64,000 nt of DNA, taken from the NCBI GenBank assembly GCA_029851415.1, contig CM056742.1, positions 145,023,121 to 145,087,120 of the forward strand. Direction: 5' to 3'. The stretch comes from Eretmocerus hayati. Taxonomy: Eukaryota > Arthropoda > Insecta > Hymenoptera > Aphelinidae. A program made the translations under genes and the position numbers. Shown here piece by piece: positions 44,690 to 55,861 of the stretch (within the stretch, counting starts at the first letter, position 1; each line of letters begins with the position of its first letter). Under the pieces are notes generated by a model. It was not told the DNA's origin and did not search any database. It worked only from the letters and a program-made list of their open reading frames with translations.

Positions 44690-46040
44690 ATCATATTATG
44701 GATGCTTAAAACAAAGTGGCAGCTAGTAATATTATGTAGTACTCTTGTAATCCCCCAGTCATACAATCCACCAATGAGTGCAGATGTTAAAATATGGGGA
44801 GGAGCTCCTCAAAGTAACTACAACTGGGATCTCGCAGGAGTATACCAGACAATGTAAGATATAATCCCCATCACCAGTCAATCAACTCTGTTTCATTAAG
44901 AGAAGAGAACCCAGGAAGAGGTACTTTTTTTTAAATTCTACATTATTTGTGATCTTGGAGCTCATTTTATAAGAGTAACCATGAATGTATTTATTGGTGG
45001 TGAATTGGCCATTCTGATAGTTCAGATACTCAAAATGTCGAACATAACCTCCAAAAAGCACTAAAAACACGTAAATACCAAAATTGTGGTTGGCGCATAC
45101 TCTATCGATGAATATATTTGTGCTGAGGGAGTATGTAATCGAAGGGTGAAAAAGCAACTTCTTGTGTTGGTGCAATTCATCATTTATAAACTCTGAGAGG
45201 ATATTCATGAATAATTTTACAAATTCAGTGATAATCAACAATGAATTAATAGGAATTATTAACTGCAGTGCACTCATGAATTCCCTTGAAAGATGAATGC
45301 CACCATTATCTCAACACAAAAAGTTGCCGTCTGACCCTTTGAATACATACCCTCTAAGCACAAATCTGTTCATAGATAGAGAATGCGTCAACCTCAATAT
45401 TGGTATTTAGATCTATTCAGAGCTTTTTTGAGATTATGTGTGATATCTTGAGTATCTGAGCTATGATAATGGTCAACTTACCACCAATATAACATATGCT
45501 CATGAGCCCTGTCATAAAATATGTAATGAGAACTCTCAAGTCACTAATGATGTAGAAGTTTCAAAAATTTAACTCCTCCTTTGAAAGATGCGCATGAAGT
45601 CAACTTATATTTTAAACAACTCTCAAGCATAAGAAGGTTACTAAAATATCTTCAAATGTCACTATCATTGCTCCTCTGTCTAATCCAAATGAAGACAGAG
45701 AGCAGTGCCAGGCGCAAACTTGGTAAATTGTAAAACTCAGATCATCAAGCACTTGGCTGGGTCACGAGTTCACTTGATGCGTATCTATCTATGTTGAGAG
45801 TATTATTATCTAGTGTCTTCATAATCTCACATCAGTTTCACTATTGTTGATGATATAGAGTTAATTTTCCTGATGCTACAAGAACCCTGCAATGTCTAAT
45901 CTTTATCAATTTTAGATCCCAGTTGCGATTGAATTCTGGAGCTCATTCTCATATCTGAGCATTTGCAATCTTTACTCAATATTAATACTGATGGGATTAG
46001 AACTCCAGCACATTTTTGAATGCTCCAAATACCTGAAATA
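44690..46040. repeat. older inverted duplication with ORF relics
   Basis: Arm A (about 44700-45195) and arm B (about 45287-46030) are inverted copies at roughly 65-75%. Matching blocks are CTCAGCACAAATATATTCAT (A, minus strand) and CTAAGCACAAATCTGTTCAT (B, plus strand), then GATAGAGTATGCGCCAACC against GATAGAGAATGCGTCAACC, and GATCCCAGTTG in both. Arm B has about 250 bp extra near 45610-45900. In arm A the plus strand holds a frame from 44702 (MLKTKWQLVILCSTLVIPQS, signal-peptide-like, then KIWGGAPQSNYNWDL) up to a donor-like GTAAGA at 44853, and the minus strand a 131-residue frame at 44882-45277. Arm B has stops in both. Confidence 0.6.
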
Positions 46041-46348
46041 TTATTAATGGTAAGATCAGAGTTATCTCATTCGTATTTGGAAATAACTTTGGAACATATC
46101 ATCAGCATGGTAGAAAATGCTGCGACTCAACTTGCTAAACAACGACAGTGATCTTTCATGTTTGTTCATACCATCTCTGACAAACAGGTTCAGACAATTA
46201 TAACATGCGGTTTATAGGTAATAGTTGCATATACCTATAAAAGTAAATATATGGATACAATATATCTCAAATGGAACTCAGAAACAGCTGTTCAAGAATT
46301 ACTCCACTGGTATATAGAAACTACACAAGTGTTACTTGATACTTGATC

Positions 46349-47105
46349 ATAGCAAGGGAGCTGACGACTTTTTTTGTGCCATATTTTCGGATGGCTGAAA
46401 ATGAGATATGTTGTGTGCGGCGATCTAACTAAGCGTTTGGTTTTTGTCAGCGATCCCAATTCCGTGGCAAAGTATTTTTTATTGAATTTTTTATAAATTT
46501 TTTAAAAAAGTTCTTGTGCTATATGTTCGTAAAAATAAAACTTATTCTAGATGATAGATTACGATGAGTTATGGCGAAAAAAATTTGTCAGCGATTCGTA
46601 ACTAGTGGCAAACATTGTCAGCGCAGCGGTTAAACAATTTTGTGTGACTAACAAAATAGATTTAAAATAGAATCACAAAAAAGTCTAACGTATCAATTGT
46701 TCTTATTTTGCTCTATCTAAAAATGCTAATAAATAAATTTGCACACTATTATTACGTTGCCTGACGGCCACAGAAACTTCCAACACTCGTAAAGGTGCGC
46801 CATTGAAATAAAATAGCCGAATAATCCGAAAATTCTCCATAATACGTGTGACAGGTATACTTTTTGATAGGCATTTGCTCACTTTACTGTTAGGTCTAAA
46901 AATAGTATAAAAAAAGCTATGACCACTACCAACATGTCACCACATGGGCCTTGTAGGTTGTTTAGCCATTTGCTCAAAATATATGGCAGGTACAAATTTT
47001 TTTGTAAGGACCTTTTTTGTTTATTTTGATTTTGCCTACAAATTTGTATATCATGACTTTTTCTCTAAAATGCGTCCTTTTCGAGATAAATGCGTTCGAA
47101 CATGG
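46349..47105 (+). repeat. left terminal inverted repeat
   Basis: 757 bp, the inverse of 49487-50217. Carries the TATA box at 46916 and a 28-bp insertion (46956-46983) absent from the right copy. Its inner edge contains the first ATG (47090) of the internal gene. Confidence 0.9.
46916..46923 (+). promoter_or_regulatory. TATA box in the left TIR
   Basis: AGTATAAAAAAAG, about 175 bp upstream of the first ATG of the internal gene. The same box exists inverted in the right TIR near 49653-49661, so the right end could drive transcription inward on the other strand. Confidence 0.45.
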
Positions 47106-49283
47106 GAAATTTTTTTTTTTCTGTAACATCACACAAGAAAGTGGATGTGCTCAAAAAAGAGGAGATGGCCGAAGAGAATGCGCAGAATCAAGCGACGGTC
47201 GATGAGACTTCGCCGAATCAAGGGATGGCCAATGAGAATTTGCCAAATCAAGAGACGGACAATTCGAGTGTGCCGAATGAACAGACGGTGGATGAAGATA
47301 CGCTGGATCAAGAGATGGCCGACGAAGATCTTGAAGGTGAAGAATGAGAGTCTTACTAGTTTGTCATACGCGAAAGTCCATCTTCACTGACTGAGCATTC
47401 GTACGTGAAATTTAGAAGGGCCCAATATAATTCATGCTTCTCTTGACTTGATGAGAATCTTCAGATTCTTTTCGGAATAAGCCCCTGCAACAACTTGTAG
47501 CTACTTTCTCCGTCGGGCGCTATCCCACCTCTTCTAGAGATCCATCTTTCTACTGAAAATAATTCCGCGGGACCCCATGGAAGTTCGTGGGACCTGGCCC
47601 TGGAGAAATTTATATTCGTTTCTTCACGAAACTTGGCATTCGAGACGTATAGCGTACAAATTTTGACCAAAATCTACCAAATTACACCATATTTGGAAGA
47701 GAAGTGATATAGTATATCATGTACCGAGTTGCGGAAAAGACGCTTTTCCGAACGAGGTGCAGACAGTATTTTCTCCGTTGGAAGCAAGAAAAATTGGTAT
47801 GCTGCACGTCTTCGATGCCCAATTCCTCAAGTGTCAAGATTGAAAATTTCCCCAGGGCCAGGTCCCACGAAGTCCCATGGCACCCCATGGAGTCTCACGG
47901 AATTATCCTCAGATGGGTTGCAGTAGTCTGGAAACTATGATAATGATATTTGATCCAAATTCCGTTCCAAGGAATCGTTCCAGCGCCTCCCAAAACTGAA
48001 TCGACTCCTTCATTATTTTTTCCAAGCTGAGGCAGTATAAATCAGTGTTGAAACAGGGTTCTTTCGTAAAAGCAGAAAATCGGTCGTATTTATGCATATG
48101 AGGGTTTCCGCGAAACTTCCAACTATCGAGGTCCTGAAATGAAGAAGAGAGTTAGTCATGCACATAATTGGAATGAGTTTCATATGACTCTTAGACCTCG
48201 ATAACGTATGAAAAATTGGTGCCACTCATATCCAAGCCTAGGTATTTGTTAGGAACCAAACGGAATTTGATTCATCTTCCTTCAAACTTCGAAATCTCTG
48301 TACTACATTCTCAGGTGTGGAAAAGGTACTTCATCATCGGAGCAAACTATACGAGAGTGAATGTCTCCACAAAATCGAGCCACATCAACAAATCAGGGCT
48401 ACAATCATAGCTAAAGCCACCTCTGAATCAAACTTTTCTTCAAAATATAATCATAGTAGACCTGCAGTTTCTTACAATAACGTCCACATCTACATTTTCA
48501 ACGAAATCGATTTTTTGATATCAATGGATTCGTTAAGAATAACAGAATCAAACGGTTCACTCAGCATGCGACAATAAAGATTTACCGTGGAGAAAATGCC
48601 AATGAAAAGTTCAGAATCCTATATGAGACAATGTACTTCTAGAACTTCCAGGTCGATTTTCTCAGCTTGACCAAATTGTACATGTGTACGTTCTTGTGAG
48701 AAACTGCAGAGATGAATATGTCATTTTATTAGAATTTTCAAGGGTTAGGTATTTATGGTACAGCAATATACATTTTTAAAAAGAATCGAAATTTCAAATG
48801 CAAAACTCTCAAGAATTGGTGTTTGCAGCTTGCTGTTGACAAACCAGGACGCGTTTCAGCAAAAGTTAATAAAATGCGTCTTGAATGATGGAAGGTACTA
48901 TATAATGACACTTACTTTGGGCACCAAAAGCTCAGAATATCCGTGAACCACTGGAGTAACATAAAACTTAAACGTTTGGCGGAAGCCCTCATGTAGCGGC
49001 GTTCTTATACATAATTTCTCTTTAGATAGCTTATTTTTATGAAATTCTTGCAAAGTCGGGAAGGGCTCGAGTTCCATAGCCTCAACTTTATGGACTGTGC
49101 TGGGGAATCTATCTTAATTAACCATCATCACCTTACTGTGCAGGTAATGATGTAGAGACGTCTTCAAGCTCGGAGGATGAGGACGCAGACCTACTGGATG
49201 ACATCGAATATAGGAGATACAGGGCCAATGCTGGCAGCGAGGAGGACAGCGATACTGACAATGATTATGAGGATGATGACTGA
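47090..49283 (+). CDS. two-exon acidic decapeptide-repeat protein inside the long-TIR element
   Basis: Exon 1 (47090-47336) begins MRSNMGNFFFSVTSHKKVD, with alternative ATGs at 47102 and 47165. From 47162 it encodes six tandem 10-residue units: EMAEENAQNQ, ATVDETSPNQ, GMANENLPNQ, ETDNSSVPNE, QTVDEDTLDQ and EMADEDLEG. The donor is GAAG/GTGAAG (47337). The 1807-bp intron ends TTACTGTGCAG (49143). Exon 2 (49144-49283) continues in frame with NDVETSSSSEDEDADLLDD and ends GSEEDSDTDNDYEDDD, then TGA. AATAAA follows at 49392. Total is 128 residues from the first ATG or 103 from 47165. It is very acidic, probably disordered and without Cys or a catalytic motif, so it is not a transposase. A chromatin-, histone- or nucleic-acid-mimic role would be a guess. 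Unspliced, exon 1 stops at 47345. Confidence 0.55.
47337..49143 (+). other. intron of the acidic-repeat gene, with internal inverted repeat
   Basis: GT-AG intron. It contains a diverged inverted pair, about 47561-47660 against 47790-47905, sharing GTGGGACCTGGCCCTGG. Small frames on both strands (60-95 residues) show no domain. Confidence 0.5.
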
Positions 49284-49391
49284 GACAGATTATTATCCCC
49301 TTTCAACTTTCTTGCATCTGATGAATAGCTCTGTGTTATCGCTTCATACTTTTAAACTGTCTGGAATGTTCGATTATGGATATTCACTTAC

Positions 49392-49397
49392 AATAAA
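49392..49397 (+). terminator. AATAAA polyadenylation signal
   Basis: Lies 109 bp after the TGA of the acidic-repeat gene, before the right TIR begins, as expected for a 3'UTR. Confidence 0.5.
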
Positions 49398-49486
49398 GCG
49401 GAGATCTTTCATATATAATTCATATATAAAGTTGATATTTGCAGTTTTTGTGAATTTATGTTGATATGATTGCAGAAAAAGACCAT

Positions 49487-50217
49487 TTCTATGTTTGAAC
49501 GCATTTATCTCGAAAAGGACGCATTTTAGAGAAAAAGTCATGATATACAAATTTGTAGGCAAAATCAAAATAAACAAAAAAGGTCCTTACAAAAAAATTT
49601 GTACCTGCCATACAAGGCCCATGTGGTGACATGTTGGTAGTGTTCATAGCTTTTTTTATACTATTTTTAGACCTAACAGTAAAGTGAGCAAATGCCTATC
49701 AAAAAGTATACCTGTCACACGTATTATGGAGAATTTTCGGATTATTCGGCTATTTTATTTCAATGGCGCACCTTTACGAGTGTTGGAAGTTTCTGTGGCC
49801 GTCAGGCAACGTAATAATAGTGTGCAAATTTATTTATTAGCATTTTTAGATAGAGCAAAATAAGAACAATTGATACGTTAGACTTTTTTGTGATTCTATT
49901 TTAAATCTATTTTGTTAGTCACACAAAATTGTTTAACCGCTGCGCTGACAATGTTTGCCACTAGTTACGAATCGCTGACAAATTTTTTTCGCCATAACTC
50001 ATCGTAATCTATCATCTAGAATAAGTTTTATTTTTACGAACATATAGCACAAGAACTTTTTTAAAAAATTTATAAAAAATTCAATAAAAAATACTTTGCC
50101 ACGGAATTGGGATCGCTGACAAAAACCAAACGCTTAGTTAGATCGCCGCACACAACATATCTCATTTTCAGCCATCCGAAAATATGGCACAAAAAAAGTC
50201 GTCAGCTCCCTTGCTAT
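49487..50217 (-). repeat. right terminal inverted repeat
   Basis: Inverse of 46349-47105 without the 28-bp insertion. Nearly identical otherwise, pointing to recent origin or ongoing gene conversion. Confidence 0.9.
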
Positions 50218-50661
50218 CAGTCTGAAGTACACCATTGATTCCTATACAAAAAATGTAAATCGTTTCAAAAGTAGTTGCTTTTTTACTTGCAGTAAATTAG
50301 GTTGTCGGAAGTATTTCATAGCAAACATTATATTTAGACTGAATCTTGACAGTTGACCGGGGAATCACAATTTCACACATCACATCACAATTAGGTTGAG
50401 CTAATCAGGAAAATTATTGATGATGGGAGCAGAAGCAAACTTTTCAGCATCAGGCATCAGCTGGTGTAAGTCAAGCAGTCAAGCAGACCGTGATATAGTG
50501 GGCAGAAATTTTTTGTTTAATTCATGCAATGTTCATATCAATCGATGGGGCATGAATTCCTCAGTCTCGTGGTGTCAAGCAGCCGTCTGCAGCCGTCTGC
50601 ACTGTCATCGTGAACATCATATGTAATAATTATATTCAGTTTTCGAACGCGCACGCGCGCG

Positions 50662-50700
50662 CTCTCTCCGTCTCTCTCTCTCTCTCTCTCTCTCTCTCCT
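50662..50700. repeat. CT microsatellite after CGCGCG run
   Basis: About 30 bp of (TC)n following GCACGCGCGCGC. Confidence 0.95.
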
Positions 50701-51131
50701 TTGGTCCTGCTGTGCATATATCTGCGTATATGGGTTATGTTCGAGTTATCTCGATTGGAATTGCTGCTTTCGATCCTTAGGAAGAAGTCGAAGATTCATT
50801 CGACCCTTAGGAGAAAGTCGAACGGAGAGGAAAACGAACACCTCAAAATTATGAGGATGAATAAAAGACCCAAATACTTTCAATCCTCGGGATGGTGTAA
50901 CGGGAGACTAGTTAAAATCTATAAGAACTTGTCTGAGGAGCAAGAGGGTGTTGAGTGAGCTCCATCAAAGAGATAAGCCTTGTGAGAAAGAAGCGAGAGG
51001 TTAGAAAACCCTAGTTCGTTGTATATAGAGGCACGGCGCCTCGCTCGATTTTTTTGTTCATATATATACTCGCCAGCGAGGCGCTATCGCGCCTCTTAAT
51101 CCAAGTATTCCATTCCAAGTGCATCAATATA

Positions 51132-51254
51132 AGGTTTATTCGATTACGGCGGCCACGCCGGCGTGGCCCATCGGACCTCTCTCTCTTTCTCGCGGTGTTA
51201 GAAAGAGAGGTCCGATGGGCCACGCCGGCGTGGCCGCCGTAATCGAATAAACCT
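51132..51254. repeat. 123-bp hairpin with GC-rich 55-60-bp arms
   Basis: The left arm (51132 to about 51190) and right arm (51200-51254) are reverse complements. The only difference is a 4-base CTCT excess in the left arm. Each arm itself contains the 18-bp palindrome GGCCACGCCGGCGTGGCC. The loop is about 9 nt. It could extrude a cruciform or fold as an RNA with alternative hairpins. Confidence 0.9.
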
Positions 51255-51408
51255 ATATAAAGAGACGCAGGCAGAGGAGGGCAAAAAACCATGCGATTCT
51301 GGTAAGGAACTGGCGCCCCGGTGCGGTGAAATTTTGAGTTGAACGATCTCTCTCTCTCTCTCTCTCTCTTACTTTGCCGGCTCTCTCCATTCGTGAACTG
51401 TGATGAAA

Positions 51409-51427
51409 CCGCCGCCGCCGCCGCCGT
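51409..51427 (+). repeat. (CCG)n trinucleotide repeat
   Basis: Six CCG units plus interrupted copies to 51465. Confidence 0.9.
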
Positions 51428-52201
51428 GTTGCCGCCGTTGCCGTCGAGATCGAGCCGCCGCCGAACCACCATTCTATACTAGCGTACACAATCAGACACA
51501 ATCTGTATATCGTCATTCTTGCCTCAGTCGCGCTTCTGCACTCGCAGCGAAAAGTTGGTGCCCCCATCACAATACACATATACATATATGTATATATATC
51601 TATATCTATATATGTATATATTCGTGCAGCATATCTCACACCGAGGTAGACGACGAGTGAGAAAGAGTATATAATAAAACCACAGCCTCCTTAAAAGTAT
51701 ATACTTACTCGCTCAAATTTTGTGTCGAGTCGTCAAAAAAAATCTACTATATCGCTGCAGGAGGGCTATATATGACTGATGACCCGATTTTAATAGTGTA
51801 TTATCGTGATATATATATATAGAATTCAGTGTTACATCTTCTCTGTATATAGTGCATTATCTCGGTGATAAACAAACACGGTGTGTAATTAATAAGTGTT
51901 GTCAGAACGAGAGAAGATTGTATAGCAGAAGACCAATAGTGTTGAAACGGCGAGACATCATCGACCGGGCTCATCAGCTGAGTACTTTTGAGTACTTACT
52001 GATATAAATTGCGTGTGAAGGAGTGCACGTGAATGATTCTATGGGTTCCTCCAGCTGATAATTATAGTGAATAATATAATGCTTGTGTCAATGCAGAGTT
52101 AGCAATTATATTGTGCATAAATAGTGAGTGCAACAAGATATTACAACAGGCCCCTGACGTTTGATATTCACGTCGTCTACGAAGCACGTTAATATAGGCG
52201 T

Positions 52202-52220
52202 CTGCTGCTGCTGCTGCTGC
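52202..52220 (+). repeat. (CTG)n trinucleotide repeat
   Basis: Six CTG units in the putative leader exon. Confidence 0.9.
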
Positions 52221-52358
52221 ATTTCTATATAACAGCGGCGCCCTCCTCTCATCATCGTCGTCGACGTACACCCCCGCCTCGCCCGCTCCTCTCATCGTTG
52301 TGTTGTGTGGAAAAAATAGAGAGTCTCTCGGACACCTCCCACGGGAGCAAGTGCATTT

Positions 52359-53807
52359 TGTAAGTATTTCTTGCACATTTCAACACTTTATCATCTAATA
52401 CTCTATTCCATTTATGATCTGACAATCAGCTGTGCATTGATATATTGTCAGAAGATACTAAACAGCGGCGTTTAACCAAGACTGTAGGTGAAACTTTTTT
52501 TAGAATTTTTTTTCAAACCCCCCGATTAATTAAAAGTTTCAATGTAAAATCATTAGAACCAATGGTTTTGAGCAAACATACAACCTATACATTCAACGTA
52601 ATCATTTCATTTCAAAGTTCCCCCTTTTTTCTGTTTGAAAAGTTTGAATCTACGCTTAGCAACTTCGGCTTCGTATTTAAATTGTAATTCAACAAATAAT
52701 TTGAGCAAAAAAGTGATTTATAGTAGTGTCAGTGGAATGCTTTGCATAACATCAAATTGAATTGCGACGTCGAATTATGTGGCTGATTTCTATACTTCCC
52801 TCGCCGCTTCGTGATTTCTATACATAAATACAGTAGAATAATTACGATTCCAAGCACGTGGAGGTCAAAACTCGTCATGACCTATAAACTACAACATTTT
52901 TCACCCGGTATCTTTTCTTGCAATGTATATTTCACCCACTGCTGTGTCGTAGTCATCAAAATAATTAAAAAAAAAAAAAAAATTCAGAGGTCAATCCTCG
53001 CAATGCAAAATATTGCTCATCCAATGCATAAGAGCTTGATATGATGTAAACATTGGGTCATTGCACCCTAAAACTATATTGACACATACACATAACCTAC
53101 TAAAGTGTATCAATGGATGAATGTATAATCCAAAGAAGGACTATGTCGTCTGATGTTCTGTCAATGTCGTGGCGAAGTCAATACGTGTTTCTGTGATTAC
53201 TGATCTACTTTTTTTCTCATTTGTTGACAATGCCCAAACTTCGAGCCCCAAGAGTTATTGAACTGCGCCCATCCTCTTTCTAATACGATGATGACATCAG
53301 ACACATCAATTGTAACGGGCTCTTTCTTTGATGCTATGCTGAATGAGATTGTGATTGAGCGCGAAAAATAGTGCGAACCCGATTATATACTAGGAGTATG
53401 AAAGAGCCGCAATATAAACACAACATCCCATCAAATTCTATTCTGACTTGTTCTTCCCCCCTCATCGATTGCGATGATGCTCTTATTGAACGAATCATGT
53501 GCGCCCTGCGCGACACATATTGTGGTGTTGTTACCTTATATATGTACTTTAGCTCCCCTATGAATTCTAGAACGTCTCACTTGCTTTTTTCGCAGCCGTC
53601 ACATAATATAGGGTATTATTTGTGCGCAAAGCAACCCCGGATACATAATAGGTCATAGTGCACTGGTTTCTAAATCTCTTCCTATTATGGGTATTATTTC
53701 GACGATTATCTAGTGATCATGAGGCACCTTTTCCACCATCAATTTGATTTACATGAGTTCCTCGTACTTGACTTTTAGGGTTGTACGAGGTGTTTTTGTT
53801 GCAGAAT
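52359..53807. other. AT-rich stretch, possibly first-intron sequence
   Basis: Follows the GTAAGT donor. Contains a poly-A run near 52967-52982 and no supported gene. Confidence 0.3.
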
Positions 53808-55482
53808 CGTAGATGATTTTTGAAAATTTGAGTAGTTTGTGATCAATCGGTCGTGTCATAAATACTTACACATTGGGATAGGAATGGTCTAGAGTTCACC
53901 GATCGGAGAAATCGTGTTTCCTCGCTCGTTCTTGACCAGACGTTGTGCAGCCTTGCCCAGTTTCGCAATGTCGCAACTCGCGACTTTTTTGTCAACACTG
54001 AACAGTGTTCAGACGTGGGAGAGAAACCAACGTTATTGCACGTAATCAAGTTCCTAGCAAATCAAATTGAAGTAATTGATTTATTTCATCTTTTTCGAGA
54101 TCTTTTTGTTCTTTATTGGCCCAAAATTGTTCTCTGACAAACTGAGGTGTGAGACGATTTTTCGAAACCATTCAAAGAATAATTTTGAAACACTTTTCCC
54201 TGTAATAAAAATGAAAGCTAAATTAAAGTGGAGCTAAAAGTTTAGTCCATTTTGATAATCGTAATTGACCAAAAGTTTTATAGGTACTTATCCCAAATAA
54301 ACTTGAACAAAAAACGTCAACGCGTGATTTCTTTTCTAGAGAAAGTTGTCGTCAAATGTACACCAATTTATTGATTCAAACTTGAGCTTGCTGGTATGTA
54401 AAATAATGTTTTAAAAAAAGGATTTTGGCAATAGCCTTAAAAACTTCTCCTTCAATCATTTGCAAGCTTTACGCGTCTGTAACAAGTAAGGTAAATTTTC
54501 CCATTCCTCCACCCCCCACTGAAAATTTCGAACAGAAACTTGCCGCGCATTTTTCTTAAGTTTGTTGCTTTAGAATATGGAAACATCAATTGTTTCACGC
54601 ACTTGAACTCATTTCCTTCTCGATTTCCTTCGTCGTCTCTGTTTCGACTTTTAGATGCTTTTCACAAATTTGGATAATTCGATTCCTGGCCGATTTATTG
54701 CATATATCACTAAAGAGTGCAGAGTGCTCAATTAACCTCCAAAACTATCTTCTGAAATTAGTGTACACACCAACTTGCCACTATTGAGCCATTTCCTCAA
54801 TAACTTTGGTCTACCTCAACAATTTTCCAACGTATTTCAGCTCATTCTGAAGCTTGTTCCAGGATCTTCAAAATGCAGTAAGTTACGTCCAATTTGGATC
54901 AATTAAAGCCGGACTGTCTCAATTCTTCCGAAATAAATTATGGAAATCGTCGATAAAGTGTTTTTATCGCCGTGCACGCACATTTGGAGCTTTTTGGTGG
55001 TTCGAAACACTAATTCTGACCTATTTTGACGTGATAAACACGTTCCGAGTGGTAAAAGAAGTCGTACTGCGCATCCTTTCGAGATAAACATATGGGGGGC
55101 ATGTTGGGCACACTCCGATGTTGGCATCCTTGTTTTACAAATCGTCTCCGTGTTTTGCACATAATAGCTGTAGATCCGAATTCCGTAACTCTGAAAATTG
55201 AATTGAGACAGGGAATCGAATGCGCTAAGATACGTTGAGATTGGTTGAACTCAAGAAATTTGGCACCAATTTCACTGAAGGCGATTCCCTAGGTGCTTTC
55301 TTAGCTAAGCAACCACGAGGAATAGAAAAATCACTTTAAATTTTTCGGAGAAATGATTCGGGGTCGATGCAAACTAGATACTTTCTCATATTTTTACATA
55401 ACAAACGTAAAAGGGAGGCCAAGGAGTACCCATTCCCGAAATTGGCATATGGGGGCAAGTTGGGTACACTAACCTTATATCT
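53808..55482 (+). repeat. 1.7-kb dispersed repeat, copy 2
   Basis: Direct copy of 26095-27882 with deletions. Includes the TIR element 54489-55475, flanked by TA (54487-54488 and 55476-55477). Flanking sequences of the two copies are unrelated. Confidence 0.9.
54489..55475. mobile_element. TA-flanked TIR element, AGGTAA family (copy in repeat 2)
   Basis: AGGTAAATTTTCCC at the left and AGGTTAGTGTACCCAACTTG (inverted) at the right. Shorter than its sibling at 26781-27876 through internal deletions. Confidence 0.7.
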
Positions 55483-55539
55483 CTACTCTTCATGCAAATC
55501 TATCCATCTTACTCAAATAGTATGAAAATGTGAGAGAGA

Positions 55540-55861
55540 AGCTGCAAAATGAGCCAAGTTACGACCGGCTTGGACTCCCGGGAGCAGAAATATTTCGATC
55601 CTACGGAAAGGGAATAGATACGAGATATATACTATACACACAAGGACAAATTAGGTTTACATTCTTTTGATAGCAAAGAAAAACCCTTTTCACCGAAATT
55701 GAAATAGCTTGGCCCCAATTCGTTTAAGTGGCCTAGTCCATTGTAAGGGTCCCCTCAAAAGGAGCTTTAACATGAGTTGAAGCACGTTAGAAAATATTGG
55801 GATAGTCCAAAGTTCTGAGCAAAACAAAAACAGTGAGGGCAAATTAGGCACACGTACCTTA
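55540..55861. mobile_element. fragment of AGGTAA/GGGGCAAA family element
   Basis: Matches the right half of 35582-36354 (AAAATGAGC, then GGCAAATTAGGCACAC near 55837 and ACCTTA at the end). The left half is missing or replaced by the preceding repeat. Confidence 0.55.

Larger units (their letters stand above)
46349..50217 (+). mobile_element. 3.87-kb long-TIR element carrying a spliced gene
   Basis: The termini are ATAGCAAGGGAGCTGACGAC and its inverse. The TIRs span 46349-47105 and about 49487-50217 and are nearly identical, apart from a 28-bp insertion in the left copy (46956-46983) and a few substitutions. Each TIR carries two copies of a TTTGTCAGCGAT..GTGGCAAA block (left: near 46446 and 46587), plausible binding sites for a transposase. 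The 2.4-kb interior holds a two-exon acidic-repeat gene and no recognisable transposase. No convincing target-site duplication is visible. The layout recalls foldback or Galileo-type elements, but family assignment is open. Confidence 0.85.
51000..52358 (+). promoter_or_regulatory. putative promoter and 5' leader exon ending in a splice donor
   Basis: A 1.3-kb GC-rich, microsatellite-dense block. It has a 123-bp hairpin (51132-51254), (TC)n at 51347-51369, (CCG)n at 51409-51427, TATATAATAAAA near 51668, a second TATA run and TTCAGT initiator-like site near 51812-51830, and (CTG)n at 52202-52220. It ends at CATTTT/GTAAGTATT (52359), an excellent donor, after which composition drops back to AT-rich. 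Long frames on both strands lack domains. A non-coding first exon on the plus strand with a large first intron is the best reading but is inferred from composition and the donor. Confidence 0.35.

Noticed and set aside
44882..45277. 131-residue minus-strand ORF as a membrane protein gene
   Set aside because: Lies in one arm of an old inverted duplication; the sister arm is full of stops and no family was recognised, so coding status is unproven.
51011..51472. 153-residue minus-strand ORF and overlapping frames on both strands
   Set aside because: Spans a hairpin and microsatellites (TC, CCG); the openness is compositional in a GC-rich island.
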